DNA of 64,000 nt, from NCBI GenBank assembly GCA_964023275.1, contig OZ029919.1:8823202-8887201 (forward strand), written 5' to 3'. A program made the translations under genes and the position numbers. Under the pieces are notes generated by a model. The model saw only the letters and a list, made by a program, of their open reading frames with translations. It was not told where the DNA came from and searched no databases. Shown here piece after piece: positions 22,860-34,300 of this stretch. The DNA is from Norana najaformis (lineage: Eukaryota > Annelida > Clitellata > Crassiclitellata > Hormogastridae). The number at the start of each line of letters is the position of its first letter. Positions within the stretch are counted from its first letter, which is position 1.

Positions 22860-23260
22860 ATTACAAACGTGTTCAAAATTCGATTGGTCGCATGGCGGCG
22901 CCTCTTAACATCTCGCGTACGGTCATCATCGAGTGTTGAATCTATAAATATATATATATATTTTTATATATGCTTATATAATGTTACATGTTGGGCCTAA
23001 CGTCCTAGTGGCGGGGATTCTCGGAATTGGGAATTTCCGATCTTAGTCTGCAGGTGCTGAAAGATCCAGGAAGTATGACTGCTAAATTTCCGACATTCTT
23101 CGATCGGAGGAGTGTTTTGGTTGATGTCGTTTTGTTTTTAGTATTTGAATTTGGATGCTAATGACTGAATAGAAATAAGTTTCTCAAATGGCGGCTCTGT
23201 GGAACCTGTAGTTACCCGTCAAGAATGCAAAGTAGGTGATCTGATAAACTTCGAGATATT
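22860..23260. promoter_or_regulatory. Candidate promoter / CpG-richer island
   Basis: Locally CpG-richer DNA with an inverted CCAAT (GATTGG, 22882-22887) beside CATGGCGGCG, and a second YY1-like AAATGGCGGC at 23186-23195. A possible donor GCAAA|GTAGGT follows at 23231-23233. It could drive a non-coding first exon of the TNIP-like gene, whose first coding exon seems to start with an acceptor. No transcript evidence; orientation and target gene are inferred. Confidence 0.3.
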
Positions 23261-24039
23261 GTGGGTGTGCTGTAGAACTGTAATCATGTTGAATGTTTTT
23301 ACTGGGGTGTGAAAGTTATTAAAATTAAGAATTGTGTTATTACTGATTTTCCGCGTTAGAGAATAGATTAGGCGAAGAATTTGTCACGATCAACGTGGTG
23401 GCTTGGTTTCAGTGAGAAGTAGCCCGACTGCGAAGTTGGATCCCTTCATTGCCCAGTGCCAAATTTCACACCAAGCCAGATGTTGACATGGAACACAGCC
23501 CTAGAATCATAGGTACACGCGTTCAGATAATGTTATAAATTTGTGTCATACATGAAAGAAAGTTTAAGGCTATGTGCTCATAATAAAATGTGCTGCACCA
23601 TAGAAACTCCTTCAGCTGCATGGGAAACAGATTGCAAGTTGTGCCAATCATCTTTTCAATTTGCATTTGACAAACGTAAACATGTTCTCCCCATTTTTTG
23701 TGTATGTCAGTGCTGTTTGGATCTACAAAAGTTGTGTTCATGCATAGCAACAGAATGCACAAAAATGCAATTTTCTTAGTTTTCCAGATGGAAAATCATT
23801 CCCCATTGATCAGACATGTTACTGTTAATGATTAATAATTCCTGCTGGGGATGCCGTGCTGTGTTTCTTTCGCAATCTGGAGTGACCATTTTGTTGATAT
23901 TTAACTGGTGACCATCAGTTAACCCCTACAGATACACCACTGGTGATCTGTGTCTGTTGAGGGTTTGTAATGTTACAAAACGTTGCCTGGCAGTCGCTCA
24001 CTTCTGTATGCTAAGTGGCTCCTTATCTGTTGGACATGA

Positions 24040-24125
24040 AACTGTGGACAACCCATAGGGGGACATATGTGAGATGCTCATTTCCTTCTTCGTTTACCTA
24101 CTTGAGCTGGCAAGAGACAAATTTA
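24040..24125 (-). mobile_element. SINE fragment, third copy of the 280-bp tRNA-SINE
   Basis: GATGCTCATTTCCTTCTTCG..CTTGAGCTGGCA matches the 3' half of the repeat at 32498-32776 in the same orientation and 41943-42221 inverted. Confidence 0.55.
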
Positions 24126-24784
24126 AGAGTTTTGATTTTGTAAATCATCCATTTATTATTTATTGTTGGACTCTTGTATGCACCGACATTTTACATTGTA
24201 ATGCACCCTTGAAGTAGCTTGCTGCTGACGATGCTGTGTAAATTGTCATGATTACAATTACGATTCAATTTTGGTCACAGGGCTAGTGCATCACTGGAGT
24301 TTGCCATTTACTTCCTGAAGGTAACTGATTGTAAATAACACGTTGAAGGTCGTTATGCAGATTACATTAAGCATGCTTGAATCTACATTTGCTGAATTGT
24401 GGACCAAGCATGCGACCAAACAGACCGGCGTTTGCACGTAATGTTGGATTAAGGTTTGAACTTGATGCAAAACACTTTGCTGGCTTCCTGTCAGAAAGCA
24501 ATTAGATCCAGGATCGTATTGCTAGGGAGGCCTGTTGTTATTACCGTGGTGCACATTGATCAGAGAGATTGTGTTTGTGTGTCAAAGGTTGCTGATTGCC
24601 GTTCTTCACTGCTAGTGCTGGTCCCTCACATAACACACTGAACTGTCTGCATTGAGTGGCCATTTGCTAGTTCTTCTTCCTCTTCTCACAGCTAAGGACA
24701 CTACATGAATGGTGCCTTTGTGAGATGTTTTGAGAGGTGATATAATCTTATCTGAAGACTTCTACAGTGTCATTATTATGATAC

Positions 24785-24890
24785 CTGAGGCACCCATTGA
24801 TGATCCCTTCAAGTGAAATTGTAATCAAAATCATAATCTGTTGGAGAAGCCAGGTCAAATTCCTTTAGGTCAGAGAAACCAGAAGTCAGG
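24785..24890 (+). repeat. Dispersed repeat (TTCAAGTGAAATTG family)
   Basis: CCCTTCAAGTGAAATTGTAA..GGAGAAGCCAGGTCAAATTC, matched in reverse complement at about 7450-7545 and partly at 6900-6950. Confidence 0.55.
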
Positions 24891-25639
24891 CTACGGTGGG
24901 TAAGCAGGTTGAAACAAATGAGTCTTAAGTTTAGACGTGAATGACATCAAAGAACCGACAAATAAATAAATGTTTTGATAATGAAGCTTTTTGTCATTGC
25001 ATGAAACAGTTCAGTTTCACAGATTCTGGGCTAGGAGCACTTTTGAGTAGGTGCATTAAAGGATACATAATGTTCTGGAATGGATGAATGGATTATTGGG
25101 CAAGTGGGTGACAAATGGTCTTTAGCTAGTAGTTCATATTGTCCAGTCTTATACAGGTTAAGGTACATTTTCAGCTTATTCTTAAGTCATTATTTTTCAG
25201 CTTATTCTCAAGTCATTCTTTTTTCAGCTTGCTTTGCAGTCATTCTTAATTACTAATTTCTGCCAACACAAGACAATTGTTGCACTTGTTTGTACACCTG
25301 CATAAATTGTTTGTTTCAGAGCATTCTCAGTGTTACTTACACCCAGACACTTTATGGCTGTTGTAGTTATTACATAAGGCAGTGTTTCTGACTAATGTAA
25401 TTTAGTAAACTCTAGAGAGGGCCACTGTTATATAGCCCAATCAGAGGCTCAGATATTGGCCCTTCAAAGGAAAATGGGCAAATTTTGTCATTAAGGCAGA
25501 TGTCTCATGAATGAGATTTGAGTAACAGAGTTTCCATGAAGTAGCTCTATGTGCTGATCAGATTTCATTGTTATTTTGCGTGCCTTAGTTCACTTCAATG
25601 TTTATGATGCATTGCAATGGTTGGGTTTTCCCCTAGATA

Positions 25640-25860
25640 TACTGTGTGCCTAGTGGTAAGCATGCTGGACCATCAACTAAGAGGTTGGGGTTTAAATCCT
25701 CGGCAGGGCGGAAAGGTATTTGTGCTCCATTTGCATCCCTTAGTGAACTCAGCTATAAGATGTGTACATTGACCACACGTTGTCGTTGGGAAGATCAGGC
25801 AGCAGAGGAGAGGACTAGTCACCTACCATCCTGTGCCCAGGCTAAGAAACTGAAGTCACT
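25640..25860 (+). mobile_element. tRNA-derived SINE
   Basis: Head with A-box-like GTGCCTAGTGGTAAGCATGC and B-box-like GGGTTTAAATCC, then a body ending near a pyrimidine tract. It has no acceptor-stem pairing of a working tRNA. The long ORF through it (to 26344) is an artefact of the repeat and the TCC tract. Confidence 0.6.
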
Positions 25861-25939
25861 AACAGTTCATATCCGTTGCTGTCTGTCACGGTTAGCATAT
25901 TGGACTGCTCTTCTTCTTTGTCGTCATTATCGATCCTCT

Positions 25940-26310
25940 GTCTTCATTTCCTCCTCCTCCACCTTCTCTTCCTCCTCCTCCATCCCTTCCTCCTCCTCGT
26001 CCTCCTTCTCTCCTTCCTCCTCCTCCTCCTCTTCTTCCTCCTCCTCCTCTTCTTCCTCCTCCTCCTCCTCCTCCTGTTCCTCCTTTTCCTCTTCTCCTCC
26101 TACTCATCCTCCTCTCTCTTTCTCCTTCTCCTTCTCTTCCTCTTCCTCTTCCTCTTCTTCCTTCTTCTCTTCCTCTTCCTCCTCTTCCTCCTCCCCTCTT
26201 TCTCCTCCTCCTCTTCCTCCTACTTCTTCTCTTCCTCTTATTCCTCCTTCTCCTCTTCCTCTCCTCTTCTTCCTTATCCTCTTCCACCTCCTCCTACTCC
26301 TACTCTTACT
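25940..26310. repeat. About 370-bp polypyrimidine (TCC/TTC)n tract
   Basis: Almost pure pyrimidine on the plus strand, made of TCC, TCT and TTC units with few interruptions. All three plus frames and the minus strand look open here (Ser, Leu or Gly/Arg/Glu homopolymers) only because the composition lacks stop codons. It may form triplex (H-DNA). Confidence 0.95.
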
Positions 26311-26845
26311 GTGCTGTATGACTTCATTAGGGGCTTCAGAGTGAGTGCAGCCCCATTGTTTGCGCTAAGACACCCAATAGGATGTAGTACTTAAGTACTT
26401 AACTTATTTAATAGTGTAGTTCTTGTCTTATCTTGCTTAAAATGCCCAATTGTTACTAAGTAAGTAAGTAATACATTTGTTAACATAATTGTGTGGTTAG
26501 TTCTGTGTCACCAGTTAACATAATTGTATAGGTCTGTGTGATTGATGTTGTTTGAAAATGTCAATTTTCATTTGTTTTCACAGTGCACATATCAGACCAG
26601 GATTGTGAAGGCTTCAATAATAGATTATGGGGAAAACCCATTTCAGTAGAGTAGCATACACATGTGCATCTGTTGACGATTTCCAGCAAAGATGATAAGC
26701 GAGATATTAAGTACTGAGAACTACTGTGATGAGGTGAAACACTTCTACTGTGTAAAACAAGAAACAGGAACTAAGAATAGAGGAATATGTGGTAACATTT
26801 TGAATGCACATCTTTCGAGTGCAAAGGAGCTGCCCCAGAGCATGC

Positions 26846-27030
26846 ATGTATGTGTGTATGTATGTATGTATCTATCTATGTATGTATGTATCTATGTATG
26901 TATGTACTGCTTGTGCATATGCATACACTGTATATATGTATTATGCTGGCATGTATATATGTATGTATTGTATGTGTTTATGTAGATATGTATGTATGCA
27001 TGCAAGTATGGATGTATTGCATGTGTGTAT
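26846..27030. repeat. (ATGT)n-rich microsatellite
   Basis: Degenerate ATGT/ATCT tetranucleotide array. The Cys/Tyr/Met-rich ORFs across it are spurious. Confidence 0.9.
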
Positions 27031-27044
27031 GCCTATCTATCCAG

Positions 27045-27290
27045 GTTCTGCACTCTGCATGTTACAGTTCCTGGTCGATCCTGCTTGCGTTCTGCGACCA
27101 ATCTAAATCCCATAGTTCCAGATATTTACAATGCATTTGGCTCTCATGGATTTTGTTACTCTTGCTCCACTGAGTGGAATGCCTTACCGACTAGCATCAA
27201 AGATAACATTCTTCCTATAGCAAGTTTTAAAAGAAGGTTAAAACTTACAAGTTTAATAGGTCTACCTAGATTTCTGTGCATTCCTGTTGA
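27045..27290 (+). mobile_element. LINE reverse-transcriptase C-terminal remnant
   Basis: Reads LRSATNLNPIVPDIYNAFGS, then TEWNALPTSIKDNILPIASF and KRRLKLTSL. The W-N-A-L-P motif and basic helix are the usual C-terminus of non-LTR element ORFs. Only about 80 codons remain. Confidence 0.65.
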
Positions 27291-27397
27291 TCTATAAACC
27301 ATGAAATTACTCTATTACTTGGTAGGACTTTTTTAGGATCGTTGCACACACCTATTAGGCTGTTGTTGATTGTGGGCATTGTAAATGTATGTTTAAT

Positions 27398-27398
27398 A

Positions 27399-27441
<43 letters not shown>

Positions 27442-27460
27442 CGATGACGATGACGATTGA
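27398..27460. repeat. (GAT)n microsatellite
   Basis: About 19 GAT/GAC units. The His- or Ser-rich ORFs on the minus strand are artefacts. Confidence 0.95.
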
Positions 27461-28984
27461 TCTGTAGTTTGGGCATTGATCTGCCATTGTGTGTATGTTC
27501 TTCTGTATGATATTGATCCAGTGTTTGGTAAAAATTGGATTTCTGTATTATCCAGCATGAAAGCATGGACACCATTAGCCAAAGTATAAAGATTGTTGCT
27601 GTTAGTCATTATCTGTCTTTAAGAGGCATAAAGCAGTGGTTGCCCTTGTCAGTTCTGACTTGTTCAAATGATACTTGTTCTGTGGCTTTTGGTATATCAT
27701 GTTTCTTGCAAATGCTGTATTTGTTACCTGAACATTTAACAGATTGACATTATGTCTTATACTTAAGTCAAGGGTAAATTTGGCTTTAGTTTAGTCTTCA
27801 GTTTTAGAAAGCAGTTTAAGTGGGGGAAAAAGAAAATGTGAGGAACATAAACTTCTGCAAGGCTGCTCTAGGCTCAAGCCCCCCCCTAATCTCTTAGACA
27901 ACAAAGCATGACTTGATTTTGAGGGATTGGGAGGGGAAGGTGGGAGAGACTGGGTCAGGGAGAAGAGGCAATGGAAAGGGGACTGGACAAGAGTTGGGCC
28001 CCCAATCACTGTATATTCCAATGGCAGTTTAGATTTGTGTGGGTAAGTACAGCTTAGAAGGTGCTATATTAAATATCTAGATAACTAATTAACTAACTAA
28101 CTAACTAATTGACTAACTATTTGAGCTTGCTTTATTGTCATTCAGAAGATGATACAGCCAGCACCCCATAGAACCTATTTGGAGGTAATTTTGTCTTGCT
28201 TGGGTAGTGACTTTTTAAGAGTGACCAGTGTGATCTGCAGTTCACAGTGACTGATCAGTTGGAAATTAAATTAACAGCTTTGTTGTTTGATTGATTGATT
28301 CACTGAGATTGACTAATTGGTCATTTAATTGAAGCATTGATAGATTGTTCTGCAGTTTGGTTGTTTCACTGACTGGCAACCATGCAACTGGGTAACGTTT
28401 TCTTATGGATTTATTTGGCTGAAGGAAAGGGAAGGCCAGGCAAGGCTTTGTTACAGGTTACATGACAAGACAACATATGATAAAGTTACTAGGGATAAAC
28501 TATTATCAAGCTGCTATTGATAATAAGGAATTACTGATAATAATATGACTTATATGATTGTGATGTCATTCTCTGGATGTACCAGGATTAACCTAAGATT
28601 CACAGAGGTGAAAGGCCAATGCATTCATTTAAAGTCTACCACCCTGCAAACAGTCACCATCCCGAAAACTGACCAGTTTATGCTGGCAGTTTGTCAGGTT
28701 TCGGTTTTGGCCGTCTGGGTAGACTGAAATAATAACAGTGTGGTTTCACATGGGATTGGTCAGATATAGTTCACTTGCACTCTTGCGCTGGCTTGAAGGT
28801 CTGGTTTTGAAGAGCCACAGCGTGTGACTGCAGGCTTCATTAGCCACAGCGTGTGACCGCAGGCTTCATTCCCTGTACTTTATTGCCTGAGAGGTGATAT
28901 ATATGAGTGTTTTGACTCTGTGACCAGCTGTTGATTCCCATTGTCACGCGTAAGAGTGTGCTTTACCAAGGCTGGACAGCTGTT

Positions 28985-29065
28985 CTCGCAGTGTGGTGCA
29001 GGAGTCTAGTGAGCTCTTCCAGTTCAGAGGTCTGGGCTTTGATTCCCAGCCAGGACCAAAAGTAC
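28985..29065 (+). mobile_element. tRNA-like SINE head
   Basis: GTGTGGTGCAGGAGTCTAGT.. with a B-box-like TTTGATTCCCAGCC. Non-coding, with no cloverleaf acceptor stem seen. Confidence 0.4.
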
Positions 29066-30159
29066 AGTAAGTAAAAGTAGTTATAAAAAAAGGTGCCGTA
29101 CGGAATATACCATCATGTCTTGCACAGATAGAAAGACATAGAGATGTTTAACTAGCACCATCTAGTGAACTTAACGTGGACTTTGGGTTTACATGGGTTC
29201 ATAGGAAATCGGGTGGAGAGTATTTGCCAGCTACTGAACCTCTGAAAATGAGATTGGAACATTATGGGCAGGAGCATAGTGCAGGTAATATGATGGACCT
29301 CAGTTTAAGCATATTCTTAGAGAATATCATTTATGGAACAATTTATATAATAGGACTTATATAATATACATGTGTCATGTAATACAGTGTAACTGGAACA
29401 TTTCTTGATGTGCTGAAGAATAATTCTTAAATTATCAAAATTCCTGCTTCCTGTCACCCATCGTGTGTATTCAAAATATCTTTAGTGGAACTGTTGTCAG
29501 GTGGGACAAGTACTTAGGTCAGGAGCGTTTTATTTACGTTCATGAGGAAGTTTTGCTCTTGACTGTGTTTTTCTTCTGAGTTGTTAGAACAACCTACAGT
29601 GACAAATTTAGCCACAGAATAGGAAGTTAGATAGAATTTGCACTGGGCTGCATTCAGAGAGTGTAAATTCGTTGAACCAGAGCCTCTGAGGTGAAGGAAA
29701 GGCTGTGCACCTAGAAGGTCTCTTGCCTTTGTCATGCTAGGCAGTGGCATTAATTCATGATGTGCTTTCATACTGACTGAATAGTAGTACAGTTTCTTCT
29801 CTTCTTTGCTTCTTATGAAGGAGTAGAGAAACTTTTGAATTTATGGGACAGTTGAAGACTTCAGAACTGGAATTTGGGGATTGATTTTTAGGTGGGCAAA
29901 GAAAAAGAAAGAAAAAGGGAAGGAAGTAAGTAAAGAATGTGCTTTGCAAAAACAAAAACTGTGTAGCATATTATATACTGTGATATTTTAGTTATTGTAA
30001 AGGGCTTTAAGCCTTTATTGCCTAATTGTGTGGGGTTTGCTTTGTGAAACAATTTTCTATGGCAAAAGACTAGTTGACATAAGAGGTAACAGAACATGCT
30101 ATTGCACAGAGAATCTTTATGCAGTTCATTTGTCAAAATCAGAAATGCAGTGCAGTTGG

Positions 30160-30264
30160 AGCAAGGTAAAGGTAACTAGGAGCAAGGTAAAGGTAACTAG
30201 GAGCAAGGTAAAGGTAACTAGGAGCAAGGTAAAGGTAACTAGGAGCAAGGTAAAGGTAACTACC
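30160..30264. repeat. 21-bp minisatellite, 5 units
   Basis: Five near-identical tandem copies of AGCAAGGTAAAGGTAACTAG plus G. Each unit contains two GGTAA donor-like strings. The 21-bp period keeps one frame open (SKVKVTR repeats), but nothing else suggests coding. Confidence 0.95.
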
Positions 30265-31261
30265 AGGGTTCCTGTTTCTGATTTGCTATAATCTTTTAAT
30301 AGCTATAATTAATTTGTTCAAAAGTCATGTGCGCACTGTGCCTTTCCACAGAACCCAACATGTTGAAATTATTTTAATTTGAGCACTTTGAACATGCTAT
30401 CTGAATCTTTGTGTAACCTTGAAAAGTGTTATTTAGATGCTCAGTTACAATACATCATGCTTTGCATGGTTACGCTACATTACACCTCTGCGTGCTGTCA
30501 AATTGCCTTGTTCAAATGTCAGTGGATAAATTATTTCTGTGATTGGCTGGACTCTTCATTACCTTACATCATCAATCTCACTCCAACGCAGAAGCACTCT
30601 GTTGACTAATGTCATGTGACCTGAAATTGGTCACCTTTTTGTGTCCTTCCTCATGCATCCTTCCTTCCTGGATCAGACATTCATGCCTTCTAGATGTTTA
30701 CTTAAATACTTCTTCATGTTTACTTATAAACATCAGCAGTGATGACAGTAGTTGAATTGAACTGGTCCTCTTAACAATGAAGTTGACAGTCGAGTTTTTG
30801 TTTCAGTTTTGGCACTAGTCGTATTAATAATGTTATTATTATTGTACAACAGTAAAACTCGACTTTTGCTCTGGAAAGTTGGATTTTGTTTCAAATTTCA
30901 AACTGTGTAATACTAAGAGTAATATTATTACCCGCTTTATTTTACCATGGTTATAATCCCTGAAGAAAGTTGGATTTTGTTTCAAATTTGAAACTTTGTA
31001 ATGTTAATGATATTTTTGTTATTGTACTAAGGTAATAATATGCATGGTAAGAGAAACAGTCTGGTGACTACTAACGACTTCTGGTCTCACCTCAAGGCTC
31101 TTTCAAATTGCTTGCCTTCTGTAGCCTACCTTCCAGTTTCGCTGACCATCTGGACTGGACTGGACAATTGAGGTTTTATACAAAATGACCATCAGTGCTT
31201 TGTGATAATGGTGCAATAGAAATCGTTAGATTACCAGAATATTAGAGTAGATTGCATATTA

Positions 31262-31352
31262 ATCGTGGTCTTGTGTTGTTAGGCTGGGAGCACCTCTGAG
31301 GAATTTTCTTGAAAAGATGCCATATAAATTTTTCGATTATGATTATAATTAC
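31262..31352 (+). mobile_element. SINE, CTTGTGTTGT family
   Basis: GTGGTCTTGTGTTGTTAGGC..GAGCACCTCTGAGG..GCCATATAAATTTTTCGATT with an ATTATGATTATAATTA tail. It ends about 70 bp before the first TNIP coding exon. Confidence 0.7.
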
Positions 31353-31384
31353 ATTACATCATTCTACTATGGTTTGCTTTTTAG

Positions 31385-34300
31385 GTTGACTGGTTCACTG
31401 CCTTAATATTACCAGTCGCCAGATGGCTAGCAATCGGCATTGCGAAGAACCGATGGAGCAACCGAACTTAAGTGTGTCGGTTCTTCAGAAGCAGTTAGAA
31501 GCGAAGTCCAGCCAGGTGAAGGATCTTGAAGCGGAGCTTGAAACGGAGCGGATGAAGGCTCAAGGAATGCAGATGTTGTTTGACTGTATGCAGGAGGAGC
31601 AGGCAGAAAACCGACGCCTCAACAACCTTCTGAAACGTCGAAAACTGTCATTGCGAAAACTAAGGAAGCGTTTGGAGTCAGGCCCGAATAGCGTCGTTTC
31701 AATTAACTGGGACGAGTTCTCTGATTTTTCAGACTTTGAAGACAGTGTTGGGAAGGATATGCGAAACTTAGAATTACGGCAAGAAAGTCAAGAAGACAAG
31801 GAAAATCACATGACTGAAGTAGGATTTCTTGCCTCTTGTGGTCTTGCCCTTCCTTGCTCAGGTTTTCTTATTTCAAGTCTTTTAATTAAGCTATTCGTGG
31901 TGAGATGATATTACCGTTTGCACAGCATATGGTGATATTTTTTGTATAGCATATGATGATATTTCTTCGAATAGCATATGATGATATTTCTTTGAATAAC
32001 ATATGGTGATATTTCTTACTAATTATTATGCATTGTTAATTATTATTATTATTATTATTATTATTGATATTAACAATAATAATAATAATTATTATTATTA
32101 TTATCAATAATAATAATAATAATTAACAATGCATAATAATTAGTAACTTATAATGTACCAATGTCTAATGCACAAGGCATCAACCGATAGTACACCAAAG
32201 CCAAGCCGCAATCAAGTCAGTTTCCAGAAGGTCAGTCCACAAGACAGAGAGGCAGCCTGTGGTGGATAAGCAATTTGAAACAGGTAAGTTTTAAGCCCTG
32301 GTGACACCAGACATGTTACAATAAAAAATATTAGAATCAGGATACCATCAGTCATTGTCACGAATAGGTTTTTGACCGTTGGACAACCTTGCCTTCCTCC
32401 ACTACCAACCATAAGCTACTCTGTTGGTCCACCATCAATAGATATGCATTGGTTGCAGCACGTCCATTTAAAGTGTGAAACAGATTGTCTGCGATAGTAA
32501 AGTATACCATATCCCACAAGTGACACGTAGGGGATGCACTCATTTCCTTTTCTTTAAGTCCTTGAGCTGGCAGTGGATGAATTCCAAGGTCTTGGACATG
32601 GGGACAGTGCATTGCAGGACTTGCAGTTTACGTCCGAGTTTAAGCTGGTACCAAATTATACTGCTTGGTGACAGAGGCACGATATGCTCAAACAGCTTTT
32701 CCAGGTTTGTTACACAGAGTTGAACCCGCAACCACATGATCATGGACCAAACGCGTTATCGATAGACCATGTGCTGCACTCGTCTGTGATGGGGCAAAAC
32801 AATATTACCCCTCTGTCCACTGAGTGTATGGCAACCCTTAGGTTGACATATGCTGTCCACTGGGGCTGTTGGTACTCTCTTTGAGATTGACTGGGGATCA
32901 TCTGGGGGATGTGTTGTCTCATGCGGATCTACTCGGAGTGAATCCACTTGGTGAATGGGGGCTACAGTGCTGTAGTGATAAACACTTTCTACCAGTTAAG
33001 ACAGATTGCACTGGTATTTGTTGTGTACTTATTTTGTTGGATACTTATTTTACTTGCCAACCTTTGCATGGTTGTTCTTTGAATAATTGATTGCATATTT
33101 GTGTATTTTTCATAATTGAATTTTCATTACTTTTGGCATTCTGGTACTGAATTTTCTAGATACTGAATTTTTACATGCTTGCAACAGCAAGTAGATTTGT
33201 GACATACTTAGTTTTTATGCATACTTTTTTAGAACTTGAGCCACAGAACAAGTCTGCCAGAGGGTCAAGTGGAGCAGCTGCAGAGACGGGTGGAAGAGTT
33301 GCTTCGTGAGAACGAGCAGCTGACCAATCAGCTGAAGAGTTCTGGAAACGACAAGGATGAAGAGATTGTGCGGCTCAGAAAGCAGCTTTGCGAAGTGGAA
33401 AAGTCTCGGAAAGTGAGCGGAATACTCTGCGACACTTTGTCCGAGGAAGCAGTGACGCTGAAGCGACACCTGGCGGAAACAGTTGGCACGTGCCAGAAAC
33501 TGATGCGTACTCTTGAGACAAAGAAAGACTTTTCCGTCGCAAAACTTACAAATACGCAACCAGAGACAGTGAGCCTTTTAATGTTTTCTATTAACATGGG
33601 TTTTACAGAGCTATGATCTAATGTATGTACTTGTGTGTATGTATCTATGTAATATTGTTATTTTTTTTGCATTTATTAATAACTAATATAATGACTAAGT
33701 ATCAGTCGATGGTACTGCACAGTTGTGATTGGTCAAGTTCTTTATACAGTAATCGTCTTGGGGAGGCTTGAACCTGTAATTTCTGCTTTACAAGCTGAGC
33801 ACTCTAACCAATCAGCTACCATACTGGTAGTATGTATATGTATGTGTGACAATAGAAGGCATGCTTGTTAGAAGCAAGTGACTTCATAATGAAGCTACAG
33901 TCAGGCTTAGGAAGACACATTCTACAGAGTGTATATTTTGTATAATGGTTGAAATACGACTTTGACCGTTTTAGGCTGTACCAGAAACAGCCAGACTTCC
34001 CAGTGGTGACGTGTCACTGCCGACACTGAGGCAACAGTATGTCAGTTTGGAAGTAAAGCTAAAAGAGGTTTGTTAAGCATATTGCTGCATATCATTATAT
34101 TTTCCATTTGCTACTGATGTAAACAGTGACTGTCTATGTCTAAAAATTGGATTACTGGGTTTTAATAGATACTACAGATTGTGCTAAAATTGCTATTGAA
34201 GTATAAATTCATGTAACACAAGTAACTATAATAAATTTAGAATTGTTTAAGGAAATGACATAAATAAATAAATAAATGGTGTTACTAACATGTACATATG

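Larger units (their letters stand above)
20492..31384. other. MTO1-TNIP intergenic region, gene-poor
   Basis: About 11 kb between divergently oriented genes with no supported coding gene. It holds LINE remnants (21825-22790, 27045-27290), SINEs, a 370-bp pyrimidine tract, tetranucleotide and trinucleotide microsatellites, a 21-bp minisatellite and a candidate promoter near 22.9-23.3 kb. The ORFs here run through repeats. Confidence 0.6.

Noticed and set aside
25646..26394. Long Ser/Leu-rich ORFs (up to 232 codons) and the Arg/Gly-rich ORF on the opposite strand
   Set aside because: They run through a tRNA-SINE and a pure pyrimidine tract that lacks stop codons by composition; homopolymeric in every frame.
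26692..27173. Overlapping Cys/Tyr/Met-rich ORFs
   Set aside because: Products of the ATGT microsatellite; the downstream part is a LINE C-terminal fragment.
27355..27609. Ser- or His-repeat ORFs on the minus strand
   Set aside because: Translation of a (GAT)n microsatellite.
30028..30291. ORF with five SKVKVTR repeats
   Set aside because: The 21-bp minisatellite keeps the frame by length alone; there is no flanking coding support.
33735..33835. Functional tRNA gene
   Set aside because: A and B boxes are present, but no paired acceptor stem or clear anticodon arm was found, and related heads occur elsewhere as repeats.
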